From positions 82,249,968 to 82,313,967 of the forward strand of contig CM053033.1 of assembly GCA_028564925.1 (NCBI GenBank): 64,000 nt of DNA. Direction: 5' to 3'. The notes beneath the pieces were generated by a model. That model was not told the DNA's origin. It saw only the letters and a program-made list of their open reading frames with translations, and did no database searches. A program made the translations under genes and the position numbers. Below, piece by piece: positions 22,001-32,935 of the stretch. Source of the DNA: Lithobates sylvaticus (taxonomy: Eukaryota; Chordata; Amphibia; Anura; Ranidae). Numbering within the stretch: position 1 is the first letter of the stretch; every line of letters starts with the position of its first letter.

Positions 22001-24537
22001 ACTCAGTCTATGCTACCAGCAACAGGTTAATGGCAACAGTGTCCTCTTACCAGTCCCAATGATACATCAACAGGGGTCCCTCTGTTCAGATGTCAGCTTA
22101 CTTCTAGATCTGCCTGGAACTACTCCAGTTCTCAGCACATTGGAGGCTTGTAGCAAGTTGATGTGCACACAGGAGCAGCGATGTGCACACCTCGGTCTCC
22201 TTGCAGCACAAAGGAAATCCGTTGATATTCAGCCCAAAAATAATACAGCTCTCTGTCTCTTTTTACCCAGCTTGCATTTGAAATTGTAGTTCTATAGTCC
22301 ATTAACTGCCATAGCACGATTTTTCCCCTGCAATACATCTTCCATGATTCAAAGCTACCCAAAATCAAGTCTCTTGAGCTCCTTTGTCTTGTCAGCTCCC
22401 CCTGATGAATGGAAGCCAGGTAGTGTTAACCCATTTATCTGAAGTCCATCGGGAGCACAACAGCACAGTGTTCTAAACGTGGGACTTATACCCCTTACTC
22501 TGGCACTGCAAATTTACTTGAGCCCTCCAACATAGAACTCTAGTAGGCAGGTTCTGTTCATCTCCACTCTGTAGGTGGTGTTGTTCCAGCAACCCGCTGA
22601 GCAGAGGGAATAGAGGTTTAGAGGAGCTTTTGTTCCTCTGAGGCCTCTGCAGATGTCATCAGGGAGTACAGCTGTCCCACTGGATGCTGCTGCACAGAAT
22701 GACCTCCATGGCCATCTTTAGTGAGGACACTTCTAATAAAAAACACTGCCCCAATGTAGTTGGAGCACATTTGTGAAGTAGATAGTGTAGGGACAGAATC
22801 ACTGGCTAGGGACAGTGCACTTAGCGCTATGGAGAGGTTCCGCTTGAGGAGGGATAGCACAGGGACACTACGCCTGACTCTGCCATCTGGCAACCCTAGA
22901 GATTTGGGAGGAGGACCTGGTTACTAAGAGCACCTGCACCACGTTAAGAGCTGTTATACCTTGGTTGCCTCTAATATTGAGGATCTGTTGCTATAGTGTT
23001 TGGAACTGTAAGTGAGCTTCTTGTTGCTGTCTTCCATATGTTTTAACTGTTACTTCTACTTTTCCAAATAATAACTGTGCCACCTTCTATGGTCTCTGTT
23101 TACCTGTACTCCATCTTGGGTGCCAATCAACTAGCCCCACCTACACTCTGAGCACCAACGTTTAGTACAGTTAGTCAGTGAAAGGGGTTTTGGAGAGATT
23201 CTATAACCTTTCAGCTTCTAGGTGAGTATTCAGGTACCCGGAGGGGTCTAAAAATACTCAGTCCTTGAACTGTTTTTGTTTTATCAAACACGTTTATTTT
23301 AGTTTGTTACTGTATTTGCGGTTGCTGATTTTTTTTTTTTTGGGGGGTTTTTATTGCCTCTTCCTCCAGCCTTGGTGTCAGAGGGTGTGACATTGCCGGA
23401 AGGGATGTTGTCGTTTGGAATGATAGGAACCATACATCAGTGGCTTCTGGAGGTAAGCACTAGATAAACATGGTAACATTTTTTTAAATCTGCCAAAATC
23501 AAATACAACCAGCTGCTACCTTTGCTGTGGAACAACTGCTATTATGCAAACCCAGCACCCCACACCCTACAGAATGTTGTGTTTGTACCATTTCCTTCTA
23601 GTACATCATGCAGAATAGCGTAAATATAGCATCACAGTATATAGGCATGTTTTGTTATCCTTTGTTTAGACCTACTCAGTTACATTCTGTGGAGGGATCA
23701 TGCACAGGATCTTCTGCACGTGCACTTTGCAGTTAGAGGCATGAAGTCACCCATTTTCACAGAAATAGTTGCAGCATTTTAAATCATTGTTGAAGTTCTG
23801 AAAGGTGACCTTATGGAGCAAAATACCTGAGTGAAAAGTCTTGGTTGGTTCCCCTCTCCACAGTCTTTGGTTTTACAAATATGTTCTAGCCTAGCAATAT
23901 AACACGCAGTAACGCTACACAGATTCAGAAAGAATTAGTGCATAGCTCTTGAAGAGGATCTGAACTTGCAAGTTGTGCCCGTTACTGCTGATAGGAAGGG
24001 GGAGGTATATATGAGAGAAGAGACCACTAAGATCTCTTCTGTTAGAAAAAACCCTGTCTGTCAGAGGTTTGTGCAAATTTGAGTTCAATACCGCTTTAAT
24101 GCAGATGTTTAGGCAATACACAATCAAAGGTCCAAATGGTTATCATTTGTTCTTTCTTCATCTATTGTTTAATGAATAAGTCGTTTCAAAAACACACTTT
24201 TTTAATAAACATTCTCCCCTGTGGTCACGTGACCAGCATTAATCAGTTTTGTTTCTTTTCTCTATTTGCAAATAGACTGATGCATGCGCCCTAAAGTTAG
24301 CCGCACATAATGCAATGCAAAAAAAATCAATAGATAGGTAACTGAATACATTTGAATGCGTTAGACGAGAATACTAACCTGATATACACAGCATAAACTG
24401 TGAAAGGGTATAAATGTCAAAAAAGTGTCCCTGTGAATTCTGTGATTATACCCCTGGATGTAGGTATTTGTAGGTGTTCCTGAAAGGGGTACTCTGAGAA
24501 GATTGTTGTTTAATATTTGGTGCCTAATTTGCAATCT
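22001..24537. other. non-coding, no gene recognised
   Basis: Includes a hAT-like terminus word ctggcaaccctag at about 22888-22900 and a T-run near 23329. No coding sequence or structured repeat can be supported. Confidence 0.3.
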
Positions 24538-24640
24538 TAAGCCAGCTAACATTGGGGCCCGATCTGTATGGTGGTGCACTTGTTACTGTCTGCATGCAGT
24601 GAATGACTGTAGAACTGCTAAGTAATGGGCATTCTCTACT
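24538..24640. repeat. dispersed repeat, copy 2 of a local pair
   Basis: Matches 21893-22000 in the same orientation (gctaacattggggcccgatc and following). Confidence 0.55.
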
Positions 24641-25431
24641 GGCATTAAACTGCTCACAGTGATGGGATAAGCACAGTTGATTCCACTCACAATTCCCAGC
24701 ACACAGCAAATCTTGTCAAGAACGCTCAGTCCTCACGATCAGGTCCCCACAAGGCTTGGTTCTCTCCTCTGATCCTCGCAGGATCTGTCCTCTCTGGTGT
24801 AAGCACTCACCACTCACAGGTCTGCACAACTCTGGTACTAGTACAAAGAGACTATCCGTGGCTCAGCCTCTCGGCTATCTGGGTACGCAGAACACAGCAA
24901 CTGGTCCGCTCTCTCCCCCTAGTCTCTGCATACAAGGCTGTTTCCTCTAAGTAGCACAAGGATGTACTCTCCCACACACAAGAGTGTTTTCCTCCTCAGA
25001 GCTTGGGAAAAACTCACCTTTTTCTTGTAATCCACAGTTCCATTTCCACTCATGGCACAGCGTTCCTAGGGAACTACATGTCCCATGATCTCATATGACC
25101 ACTGCATCATCCAGTCTCTGCCGCCACTACTACCAGGAGGGTGAAGAGTGAGCTGAGAAACAACACAGCTGCTCTCCCTCAGTGCAGTGGTAGGGGTGGG
25201 GGGGGGGGTTAAGAGGAAGCCCGCAGCTGCACAAATACACAGGAGTCCCGACCTCCTGTCGAGTACTCAGCTGCATTAGGCTATGAAAACAAAGCCTAAT
25301 GTCATTCTGTATATATCATGGAAACCTTACAAAGGAGAGTTTATCATTTATGTCTAAAGAGACACTTTAAGGCATGGGGAATTGCTATGTTTCAGGGGGG
25401 ATTTTTTGTTTAGGGTACTACTTGGGCACAA
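24641..25431. other. non-coding, no gene recognised
   Basis: Contains a G-run near 25195-25208. No recognised family. Confidence 0.3.
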
Positions 25432-25435
25432 TTAA

Positions 25436-25814
25436 AGTAGAACTAAAGCATTTTTTTTATTTTAGATTGAGTAATACAATTTTTTATAATCCCTATTCCT
25501 TTATTTCTTGCCATTTTTGTCACATTGGGGAGATTTCCCTTCACTTTCTGTCCTATATCAAAACAGGAAGTGAAGACATACTTGGTTGTCAACAGGGTCA
25601 CTGAAACTAGTGCCAAATTGGCAGATCTCTCCCTCTTTCCTATTCTGGTGACAACCCAATTTTCTTTTTCTTTGATTTTCACTGATAACAGTAGACAGGA
25701 GAAGGGGAATCTCCCTAATTGGGGTACATACAGCAATAAAAAGCCGACAGGTGTCCTAATCCCTCTCCACTCGTTTCAAAACTAAAAAAATTAGTTTTGC
25801 CTTTAGTTACACTT
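25436..25814. mobile_element. TTAA-bounded MITE
   Basis: TTAA at 25432-25435 and 25815-25818. The left end is agtagaactaaagc and the right end reads aagtgtaactaaaggc on the minus strand. The interior is AT-rich and non-coding. Confidence 0.75.
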
Positions 25815-25903
25815 TTAACATTTTTAGTTGTTCCTTATTACATTTTGAGTTAAGGTTCACTTTGAGCTACACAGGTATTGACATTGTGATAGATCATGTT
25901 TTG

Positions 25904-25904
<1 letters not shown>

Positions 25905-25934
<30 letters not shown>
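25905..25934. repeat. (TA)n microsatellite
   Basis: About 15 TA units. Confidence 0.92.
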
Positions 25935-25938
<4 letters not shown>

Positions 25939-26640
25939 TACTGTATACATTGTTTTTTGTAGCTTCAACATTTTCATTTCTCCCCTCAGTTCTGCTATAA
26001 GAGCAGATGATCCCCTGAAAAGTACACAGCGGACAGACAAATTACCATTTTCAGGAGAGCGGAGGAGACAATATAGTCTGTTGTAAGCCCAGTACCCCCC
26101 CCCCCCCTCTTTAATGCTGACGAACGCCATGCCTGCGGGGACATCGGAAAACCGTGCCAGAAATCTTGATGTTTTCAATAAAGTAGGTGTTTTCGTCTAA
26201 GTTATAGTCTGGAGCTCTGACCTTTGTCAAGTCTGCTACTGAAATTTCCTGCCTGTGTTATTTTCCTCTTCTGTAAGATGATCTGACATCCTATACCTTT
26301 ATTGCTCCTGTTAAACGGTCTGTGTCGCTCTCCGCCTGCCTCGTACCGCGTCTTATTCGCTCCCTGTTATATCGCTTAGCGGATTCACGGCTTAACCGTT
26401 CCCCATCCGAGCCGTCTACTGCGAGCAGTCTTTTCTGAGTGCGGCAGGTTGATGGCTTTTTGCCTGAGCCTTGACGATTGATTTTGCACATGTTGCGTTA
26501 GCACTCCGACTGTGGTTTTGCGGTCTTTTTTTTTTATTCATATAGGTAGCGAGATGCAGTAAAAATCTGAATATCGTATGTTCGGAATGCTTGGCAGTAA
26601 TATTATAGTATTGCTTCAAAGCTATTGTTGATTTTAATTA
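25935..26640. other. non-coding; CpG-rich patch at 26290-26500
   Basis: No recognised gene. 26290-26500 keeps many CpG dinucleotides (for example cgtaccgcgtcttattcgct) in a neighbourhood where CpG is otherwise scarce. The open minus-strand frame here has no family resemblance that I can name. Confidence 0.35.
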
Positions 26641-26646
<6 letters not shown>

Positions 26647-26720
<74 letters not shown>

Positions 26721-26735
26721 ATGTTTGTGTATATA

Positions 26736-26782
<47 letters not shown>

Positions 26783-26790
26783 GTATATAG
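26647..26790. repeat. compound microsatellite TA-CA-TG-TA
   Basis: A TA block, a CA block, a TG block and another TA block, so the CA and TG halves are inverted relative to each other and can form a hairpin. Confidence 0.95.
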
Positions 26791-27342
26791 AAATATTTAT
26801 TGAACCGATTGTGCAAGCATGTATGAAGAATTTCATGATGTGCAAGTCCATGATTACTGTTTCAGGCTCACAAGCTTACGCCCTTCATCAGATCAAAAAC
26901 ACATCTAAAGTTCCAAATACACTCATGTCTATTTAAACAACTTCACACAACACATTTGGAATCAATTATGTGATCAATCAATTAATGCAAATTACATCCT
27001 TCTCTTATAAGTCTTTACATCACAGATGCAGAAATGGCTAGCAGAATATATCACCTTCCCATTATTTCAGCAAAAGCCTCCAAACGTTAGTCTGGTAGAA
27101 GAAATGTATACATAATATGACTACCTAGTAGTCACATAGAAAAGCATCTCTTGGAACATTTTTTTATTTTTCTTTACAATTATCCTATAGTATTAAGCAT
27201 GTTCAAATAAATAAATATAGGTCTAAATCAATAGTATCAAGAAAATTAATCCAGTTTACCTCATGTTTTTTAACAATTGGTTCATTAAAAAGATTTTAAG
27301 TGCAGCAATCCTAAGGACACTTGCTGAGGTTAGCACAATCTA
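26791..27342. other. non-coding, possibly Penelope-like 3' fragment
   Basis: Around 26860-26900 the phrase acgcccttcatcagatcaaa resembles the tail that often follows Penelope-like coding regions in vertebrates. This is weak, and nothing else is recognised. Confidence 0.25.
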
Positions 27343-27740
27343 AAGCCTTGTACACACGGTGCGATTGTTGGCAGGGGATTGTCTGTTGGCAGACTGTTGT
27401 CCTAAAATCTTACCGTCAGTACGCTCCTTTTGACAATTGTTGTCCAACTTTCGGCCAACAAATGTTGGATGACAGGCTAGTAAATTTTCGTCGGACAACG
27501 GTTTGACGTCAGATTTTCGGATGGTCAGTACACAAATCCGTCACACAAAAGTCGAAAGTACAAACACGCATGCTCGGAATCAATTCTCACCAAACACGAA
27601 ATTAGCAGAAGGGGCCCAAAGGGTGGCGCTCAAGAGCTGAAATTCCTTGTAGTACATCACTATGTTTGTGTTTGTGGCACGACAATTGTGTACCATTAGT
27701 ATGCAAGACAAGATACTGGCACACGCCCTTTTGACAAAAA
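27343..27740. mobile_element. diverged copy of the TTAA MITE at 2022-2664
   Basis: Begins agccttgtacacacggtgcg and follows the 2022-2664 element for nearly 400 bp, with shared words such as cagtacgctccttttgacaa and caacaaatgttggatgacag. The right terminus was not found, so the copy is truncated or extended. Confidence 0.65.
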
Positions 27741-28199
27741 TCTGACTTCCACTGGCTTCTTGTTGTGTCTACAGGAAAGGAAGTAAAGTGAAAAAAAAGT
27801 GGAGTACACACTACAAGAAAATCGGGTCAACGATCGTCTGATTTTACTCGTTGTTTCACAGCAAGTCAGAACAGAGGAAGGAAATAATGTAAGAAAATTT
27901 GCGTACGTCAAAGGCTTTTTTTGTTGTCGTTTAATGTTTCTGATCAGCCGCAGTCTTCCGTTTTCTGATTTTCTACACATTAAACGAAAATTGTTTTGTT
28001 CTGTTTTTGTGAAAAATTTTGGAGATTGTCCCTTCAGAAATTTACCCAGATTTATTTTATTTAAATCTTTTTTCTCTTTGCAAAAAAAAAAAGGGGTATA
28101 TATGTATCTTTTCCCCCCTCTCACTTCCTTTATTTCTCTCTGTTGCCATGCAGTCCCCCTTGCACCTTTCATTTCTTCCACCAGCATGAGCCTAATGTT
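27741..28199. other. AT-rich non-coding stretch
   Basis: May be a continuation of the element beginning at 27343. No family-like coding sequence. Confidence 0.3.
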
Positions 28200-28973
28200 T
28201 TAAAAAGCACAAACCTGCGTTTAAAAATGCGCGTTTTGCCGCGTTTGCGTCTATAAGCGTTTTGTAAAGATAACATCATATAGACCCTCCCCAAGCTCAG
28301 AAAGCATGTATTATTAACAATTTCTGCCATTTTGATCAGAGTGAGCAGCAGCAGAGAGAGCAGTTGTACACTTGCATTTGCCTCTCTTTCTGTGTTTTTT
28401 TTTTTTTGTTTAAATGGATCCCATATTGAATATATGTCAGGAAATGCTCCTGATGTGGCTCTTGAGGCAGCAACGTCGTCGCAAATTGCGTGAGAGGTCC
28501 AGAGTCAGAGTTCGTCGATATTGGACCCATCCGTTGATGGCACAGCGAATGTCCATTGGATATTTCACAAACATGTATGCATTAGTGAGTATATATGCTC
28601 TATGAACTATCTAAACTAATTACGACATTTTAAACCAATTTTTCTAGTATTTTTTATGGTTTACCATCATATTTTTGAGTTTTCTGGTCCAAAAAATTGT
28701 GTTCCTTTTAAAAAGGCTTATAAACGCAAACGCGGGTGCCGCGTTTAGCCGCGTTTAGCCGCGTTTTGCGCCTGAAACGTGGAAAAGCGTCTGAATGCAT
28801 TTTTTTTGCTTCTGGGAAAACAAGGTTAAACGCAACTGCATAAAAACGGGAAAAAACTAAACTGTGTACATGGACACGTAGGATAACATTGCATGCGTTC
28901 AGGGGCAGTTGAAAAATGTGTCCAACTGCCTCTGCGCGTTTAACAGCGTCTCGTGTGCATGAGGCCTTACACA
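28200..28973 (+). mobile_element. Harbinger-derived element with residual transposase exon
   Basis: Two blocks of repeated gcgtttagccgcgtt-like sequence (28220-28260 and 28725-28775) flank a central part carrying a transposase-like exon (28414-28584). The right end reads, on the minus strand, gcctcatgcacacgagacgc, a frog MITE terminus style. The left terminus is unclear. Assignment to PIF/Harbinger rests on the exon. Confidence 0.5.
28414..28584 (+). pseudogene. PIF/Harbinger transposase first exon (HARBI1-like N-terminus), orphaned
   Basis: An ATG-led frame of 57 codons has a basic block RRRKLRERSRVRVRRYW followed by THPLMAQRMSIGYFTNMYAL. The pattern R-R-[YFW]-W-x-H-P, a basic stretch, then G-x-[FY] is the usual N-terminus of PIF/Harbinger nucleases. 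The exon ends at a strong splice donor, GTGAGT at 28585-28590, which fits the multi-exon organisation of many Harbinger transposase genes. No downstream exon with the DDE catalytic core is seen within the window, so the gene is a remnant. A weak chance resemblance cannot be excluded. Confidence 0.55.
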
Positions 28974-29100
28974 ACATAACCAAGACCACCACAATACCAG
29001 GTAAGGGCCAACTTTGGATAAGTAAGAAGATGCAGGAAAAAGAGTGCGTTATGCCCTGACAAACAGGCCTTTCTGTCTTTTGCAGCCCCAGCCGCTCACA

Positions 29101-29185
29101 CCTTAATACTGAAATTCCTGGGGAGATTGTTGACAGAGAATTTGGCTGGGGACATCCCATCACAGACCCACTCTCCGATCAGTAC
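29101..29185 (+). repeat. 85-bp direct repeat, left copy
   Basis: Two differences across 85 bp compared with 30498-30582. It begins ccttaatactgaaattcctg. Confidence 0.92.
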
Positions 29186-29889
29186 TCACATTAAATGTAA
29201 CCAAATTGCTACACTTAGAGGCGCCTCTTCTCTTTTATACTCGGTTGTGACATGACACTACATGACAAAATTAATTTAAAAATGTTGCTTGTCTTGCAAA
29301 ATGCTCTCAAACCAAATTACTCTCAAAGGTCTTACTGTATTGGCTGTTCAAATGGCAGCCTCCAGAATGATCTCAAGAGGCTGTCTAAATTTATCCGGAT
29401 AGAGAGACTCAAGATGGAGTCTCTCCATACCATAGTCCAGGTTATTCAACCAGGAGACTGGAGGATTTCAGTGGACTTGCAGGATGCCTACCAGCATGTC
29501 CCGATCCTTCAGTCATACCAGCAGTTCCTCAGATTTGCATTGGGACAGGCCTTACCAGAGCCAGCTGAAGCCTGCACAGAATATGTTCTACCTAGGGGCC
29601 CAATTCAATACTCGGGCAGCTACAGTTTCTTTGCCACTTCAGAAACTCGCCAAAATCAGGGAGGGATTCCTGTTCAACCAGGCATTGGCTGTGCCAGTAA
29701 TGTTAGCATTCCAGTGCATGAGTCTTCTCGGGACGATAGCTTCATGTATCCCAATGATCCCCTGGGCTCACTGGAAACTCAGAGTTTTCCAACAAAACAA
29801 GGCTTCCTGATGCAGTGGAAGAGAGTTTGGCTAGCCCAGCCGATCAGGATCACCAGCCAGATGTGCCAGAGTCTCTGGTGGTAGACGAA

Positions 29890-30350
29890 ACAAGAAACCC
29901 TAAACAGCATTGTCCATTAGGGCCACAGCCATTTATCATTGCTACCACAGATGCCAGTGCAGCAGGGTGGGACGCCACCTGCGAACAACTCAAGATCCAG
30001 GGCAGAGGGGAATTTCCCACTCAGTGCCTAGTTTTCAATTTTCTGGAACTTCAAGCAGCATTCATAGCGTTGGCCACCTTGCTGCCTTACATACTGGGTC
30101 GCCCAGTCCTGCTCCGTCTGGACAACATGGCAGCAGTGTCCTATATGCAGCGTCAAGGCGGGACGCACAGCCAATCCCTCTTGAGAGAGGTGGAACCAAT
30201 CATGGCACTGGCACAACAATATCTCCCAGATTTGAGGGCCATATGTCTTCCAGGCTGTCAGAATTTGAAAGCGGATTACCTATCCAGACAATTCAAGGAT
30301 CCCAGCGAATGGTCCCTTCACCCGAAGTGTTCAAACAGAGCTTCCATGAG
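29890..30350 (+). mobile_element. DIRS-type RNase H region (fossil part)
   Basis: A clear match: ATTDASAAGWDATCEQ, then FLELQAAFIALATLLPY, LRLDNMAAVSYMQRQGGTHS and CQNLKADYLSRQFKDPSEW. These contain the conserved TDAS, E-L, DN and ADYLSR positions of the DIRS RNase H domain. Confidence 0.8.
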
Positions 30351-30497
30351 TGGGGGAGTCTGCAACTGGATCTTTTTCATCAACCAACTGCAAGGTGAGC
30401 CGGTTCCTCTCACGCTACCCTCATCCATTAGCAGAGGGGACGGATGCCTTGACCCATCCTTGGGTTGCACAACTGGCCTATGCCTTCACTCCAATTT

Positions 30498-30582
30498 CCT
30501 TAATACTGAAATTCCTGAGGAGATTGTTGGCAGAGAATTTGGCTGGGGACATCCCATCACAGACCCACTCTCCGATCAGTAC
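30498..30582 (+). repeat. 85-bp direct repeat, right copy
   Basis: Matches 29101-29185. The two copies bracket the reverse transcriptase and RNase H parts of the DIRS-group relic. Confidence 0.92.
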
Positions 30583-30963
30583 GGGGTGGCTGCTGGCCAC
30601 GGCACACTGTGACAAAGACATCAGTAGTCCGGTCATATGTGTGCCCCGGAGCGTTGCACTCACCGGCCGCTCCTGGAGCCTGAGGGGCATGTCGTGGCCG
30701 ACCCATCGCGTAGCTAGGGTCTGCACAAGTTCGATGGCCAGGCTGGGGAGACTACAAGGATAAGGATTTCCAGCCTGTCACCCAGCCGCCTGTTGATAGT
30801 AGATCACAGCGGAACTGTAAAGTTATGTTTTTTCACATGTATAACATGTTCTGCCTAGTCCTGTCCTGAAGGTGGCATAACAACCCTATGGTCAAGAATA
30901 ATGAAGCTGTGTCAGTCAGTGAACTTCAGAGAAAAGGATTTTACGGTGAGTACAAAAATCCTA

Positions 30964-32935
30964 TTTTATTGAACATAAATCCATTGAAATAAACAAAATA
31001 ATTATAAATTATAAAAAGGTAACGTTGCATATACCCAAAGAAAGAAATGATGTTTCAACAGTATGGCATCAGAACATGTGTGAGCCCCTGTGCGTCAACG
31101 CGTTTTGCTGGATCGCTTCCTCAGGACACACATGGGGGGGTAGAGAAACAGGTCTCACTACATGGTATAGAAAAACACATCATCTCACAAAATATTCACA
31201 CATATATACATCAAAACTTATACATCAAAATATATCAGAATATTATATTTTACAATTATTTTATTTTACTATTAAAGTTGGTCATGCATTCATATTCACC
31301 TGATCCGAAAACAAGCTACAGTACTGTCTACATAGGACTATCCCTGATGGGCATCACAACACCAAAATAGCCAAAACCAGGATTTCAAATTCGAAATGTA
31401 TATCAAAAGGTGGCTACAGAGCATAAAAAAGAGGACAAAGAAAACAAGGGAGTGTTATATCTATCCATTATAGGTGATCACTATATATCAGCTGGCATCT
31501 TGAAGCACATATCTCAATAAAGATGCATACATAGGGGGCTGTAGTACTTCAGCCTCTAGGGGCAAATGAGAGCTTGTATAGTACACTTATTAGACAAGAG
31601 TAAAATACTCGCTGTACTGCAGTCAGAAGTCACATTCACATTGGATGGCGATTATAGCCCATCCAAAACTTTATAGTTGCATGAAGGTTATCTACTTCAC
31701 AGCTATATCCGAATAAATCCACAGGGGGACAGCACCTAAATAAGGCCAAACAAATGCAGAGGAGTATAGTTCAATGAAACAAATACACCTTATAGCAAGC
31801 TTAATACTCTTGACCCAGCCATTGAAATAGATATACACAGTTTATAACCAGCTCAGCATATTTAGTTGAACATACCTGTAATATGTGCCTGTGTATCTTC
31901 CCCTGAAAACTACAACTGCATAAATCCACAGGGGGGGGATGGGCAGCACCTACACGCCAGGGCGTGGCCATCTTTCATATGTAGGCATGCAAAGCCCCGG
32001 GCGAGGGACACGCCCTCACCAGACCCAGGCACGTTGTCGCATCACCATCTCCCCATAGGGAGAGACATAACGGGAGGAAAATAGATGACCAATGCCCCCT
32101 ATAATCCAGCAGCTGCCATTATATGTGAGATACATGCGTTAAAACCACATAGGCCAGTTCAACAACAAACTTTATATTAAAATAAGAAAAGAGGGAATAC
32201 CAACTTAAAAAAGTGTCCCGATTTTCTCAATATAGCTCTAATTAGAGAATGGAGATCAATATCCAAAGTGAATCCCAGTGCGAACAGAGACCTATTAACC
32301 AGAACAAACAAACACGAATGAAAGACAATAAACTATCGTATTATATACCTCACTATATATTTGAGGTTATCAGTAGAGACTTATCAATATACTTCGATCC
32401 TCCATAATAGTTAAGTCTTTATAGACAGGACCTGCATAGAGCAAGGTAAGGAGGGAGAATTTTGAATAGACACTGGCATTTATTGACTAGCGACCCGACC
32501 CTTTGCAAGTATATCAAGGACTATTCAGAGATTACTTTTAAAAGATCAGGATCCATTAGGGACCGCCTGGTTAAAAGCCACTACACCAGACACAAAGACC
32601 AACAAGAGGACAAAGTGGGGACATTTAGATGTAGCTTGTGTGATTATTGTGACTTGTTGCTGGAAGGATCTTCCCTTCGGCTTCCCAATGGACGTGTTTA
32701 TTTACTGAAACATCATGTCACTTGTCTTACTAAAGGGATTATATATATATTATTTTATGCCAATGTGGTGCCTTCTACGTTGGCAAGACTAAGGTCATTT
32801 TTTTTGTTGAAACATCATTTCTTTCTTTGGGTATATGTAAAGTCCATCTCTTCTGGCCATTGCATGGCCGTCGATGAATGATACCTTTTTTATAATTTTA
32901 TATTGTTTATTTCTATGGATTTATGTTCAATAAAA
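30964..32935 (+). mobile_element. Penelope-like element relic with inverted ends
   Basis: The 21-bp ends (30964-30984 and 32915-32935, containing tattgaacataaatccat) are exact inverted copies. Near the right end is Penelope-like coding sequence (32462-32860). The left part (about 31085-31140) contains tgcgtcaacgcgttttgctg and ttcctcagga, text typical of the non-coding flanks of vertebrate Penelope elements. Much of the interior is non-coding and degraded. The element abuts the terminus of the DIRS-group relic. Confidence 0.65.
32462..32860 (+). pseudogene. Penelope-like C-terminal region with GIY-YIG remnant
   Basis: The frame reads WHLLTSDPTLCKYI, then FKRSGSIRDRLVKSHY, then GTFRCSLCDYCDLL, then LPNGRVYLLKHHVTCLTKGI and IYILFY. 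This order (RDRLV, GT-x-x-C-x-x-C-x-x-C, H-x-x-C-x-x-x-G-[IV]-[IV]-Y) is characteristic of the linker and GIY-YIG endonuclease of vertebrate Penelope-like retroelements. The Y-I-G half of the nuclease motif is not readable in frame, so the relic is inactive. Confidence 0.75.

Larger units (their letters stand above)
29101..30960 (+). mobile_element. second DIRS-group relic, broken
   Basis: Plus strand. Recognisable parts are a reverse transcriptase segment with VDLQDAYQHVPI and FLRFAL (about 29470-29550), a segment MFYLGAQFNTRAA (about 29582-29620), and an RNase H segment. The recombinase is not found. An 85-bp direct repeat lies at 29101-29185 and 30498-30582. The right end near 30935-30960 carries ttttacggtgagtac inside a small palindrome, reminiscent of the ttacggtaagtatg text near the right end of the DIRS element at 5147-10706. 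It is a deleted and broken copy with several breaks, of a lineage different from that first DIRS element. Confidence 0.72.

Noticed and set aside
27696-28203. 134- and 163-residue frames on opposite strands
   Set aside because: AT-rich sequence next to MITE material. The translations show no domain or family motif.
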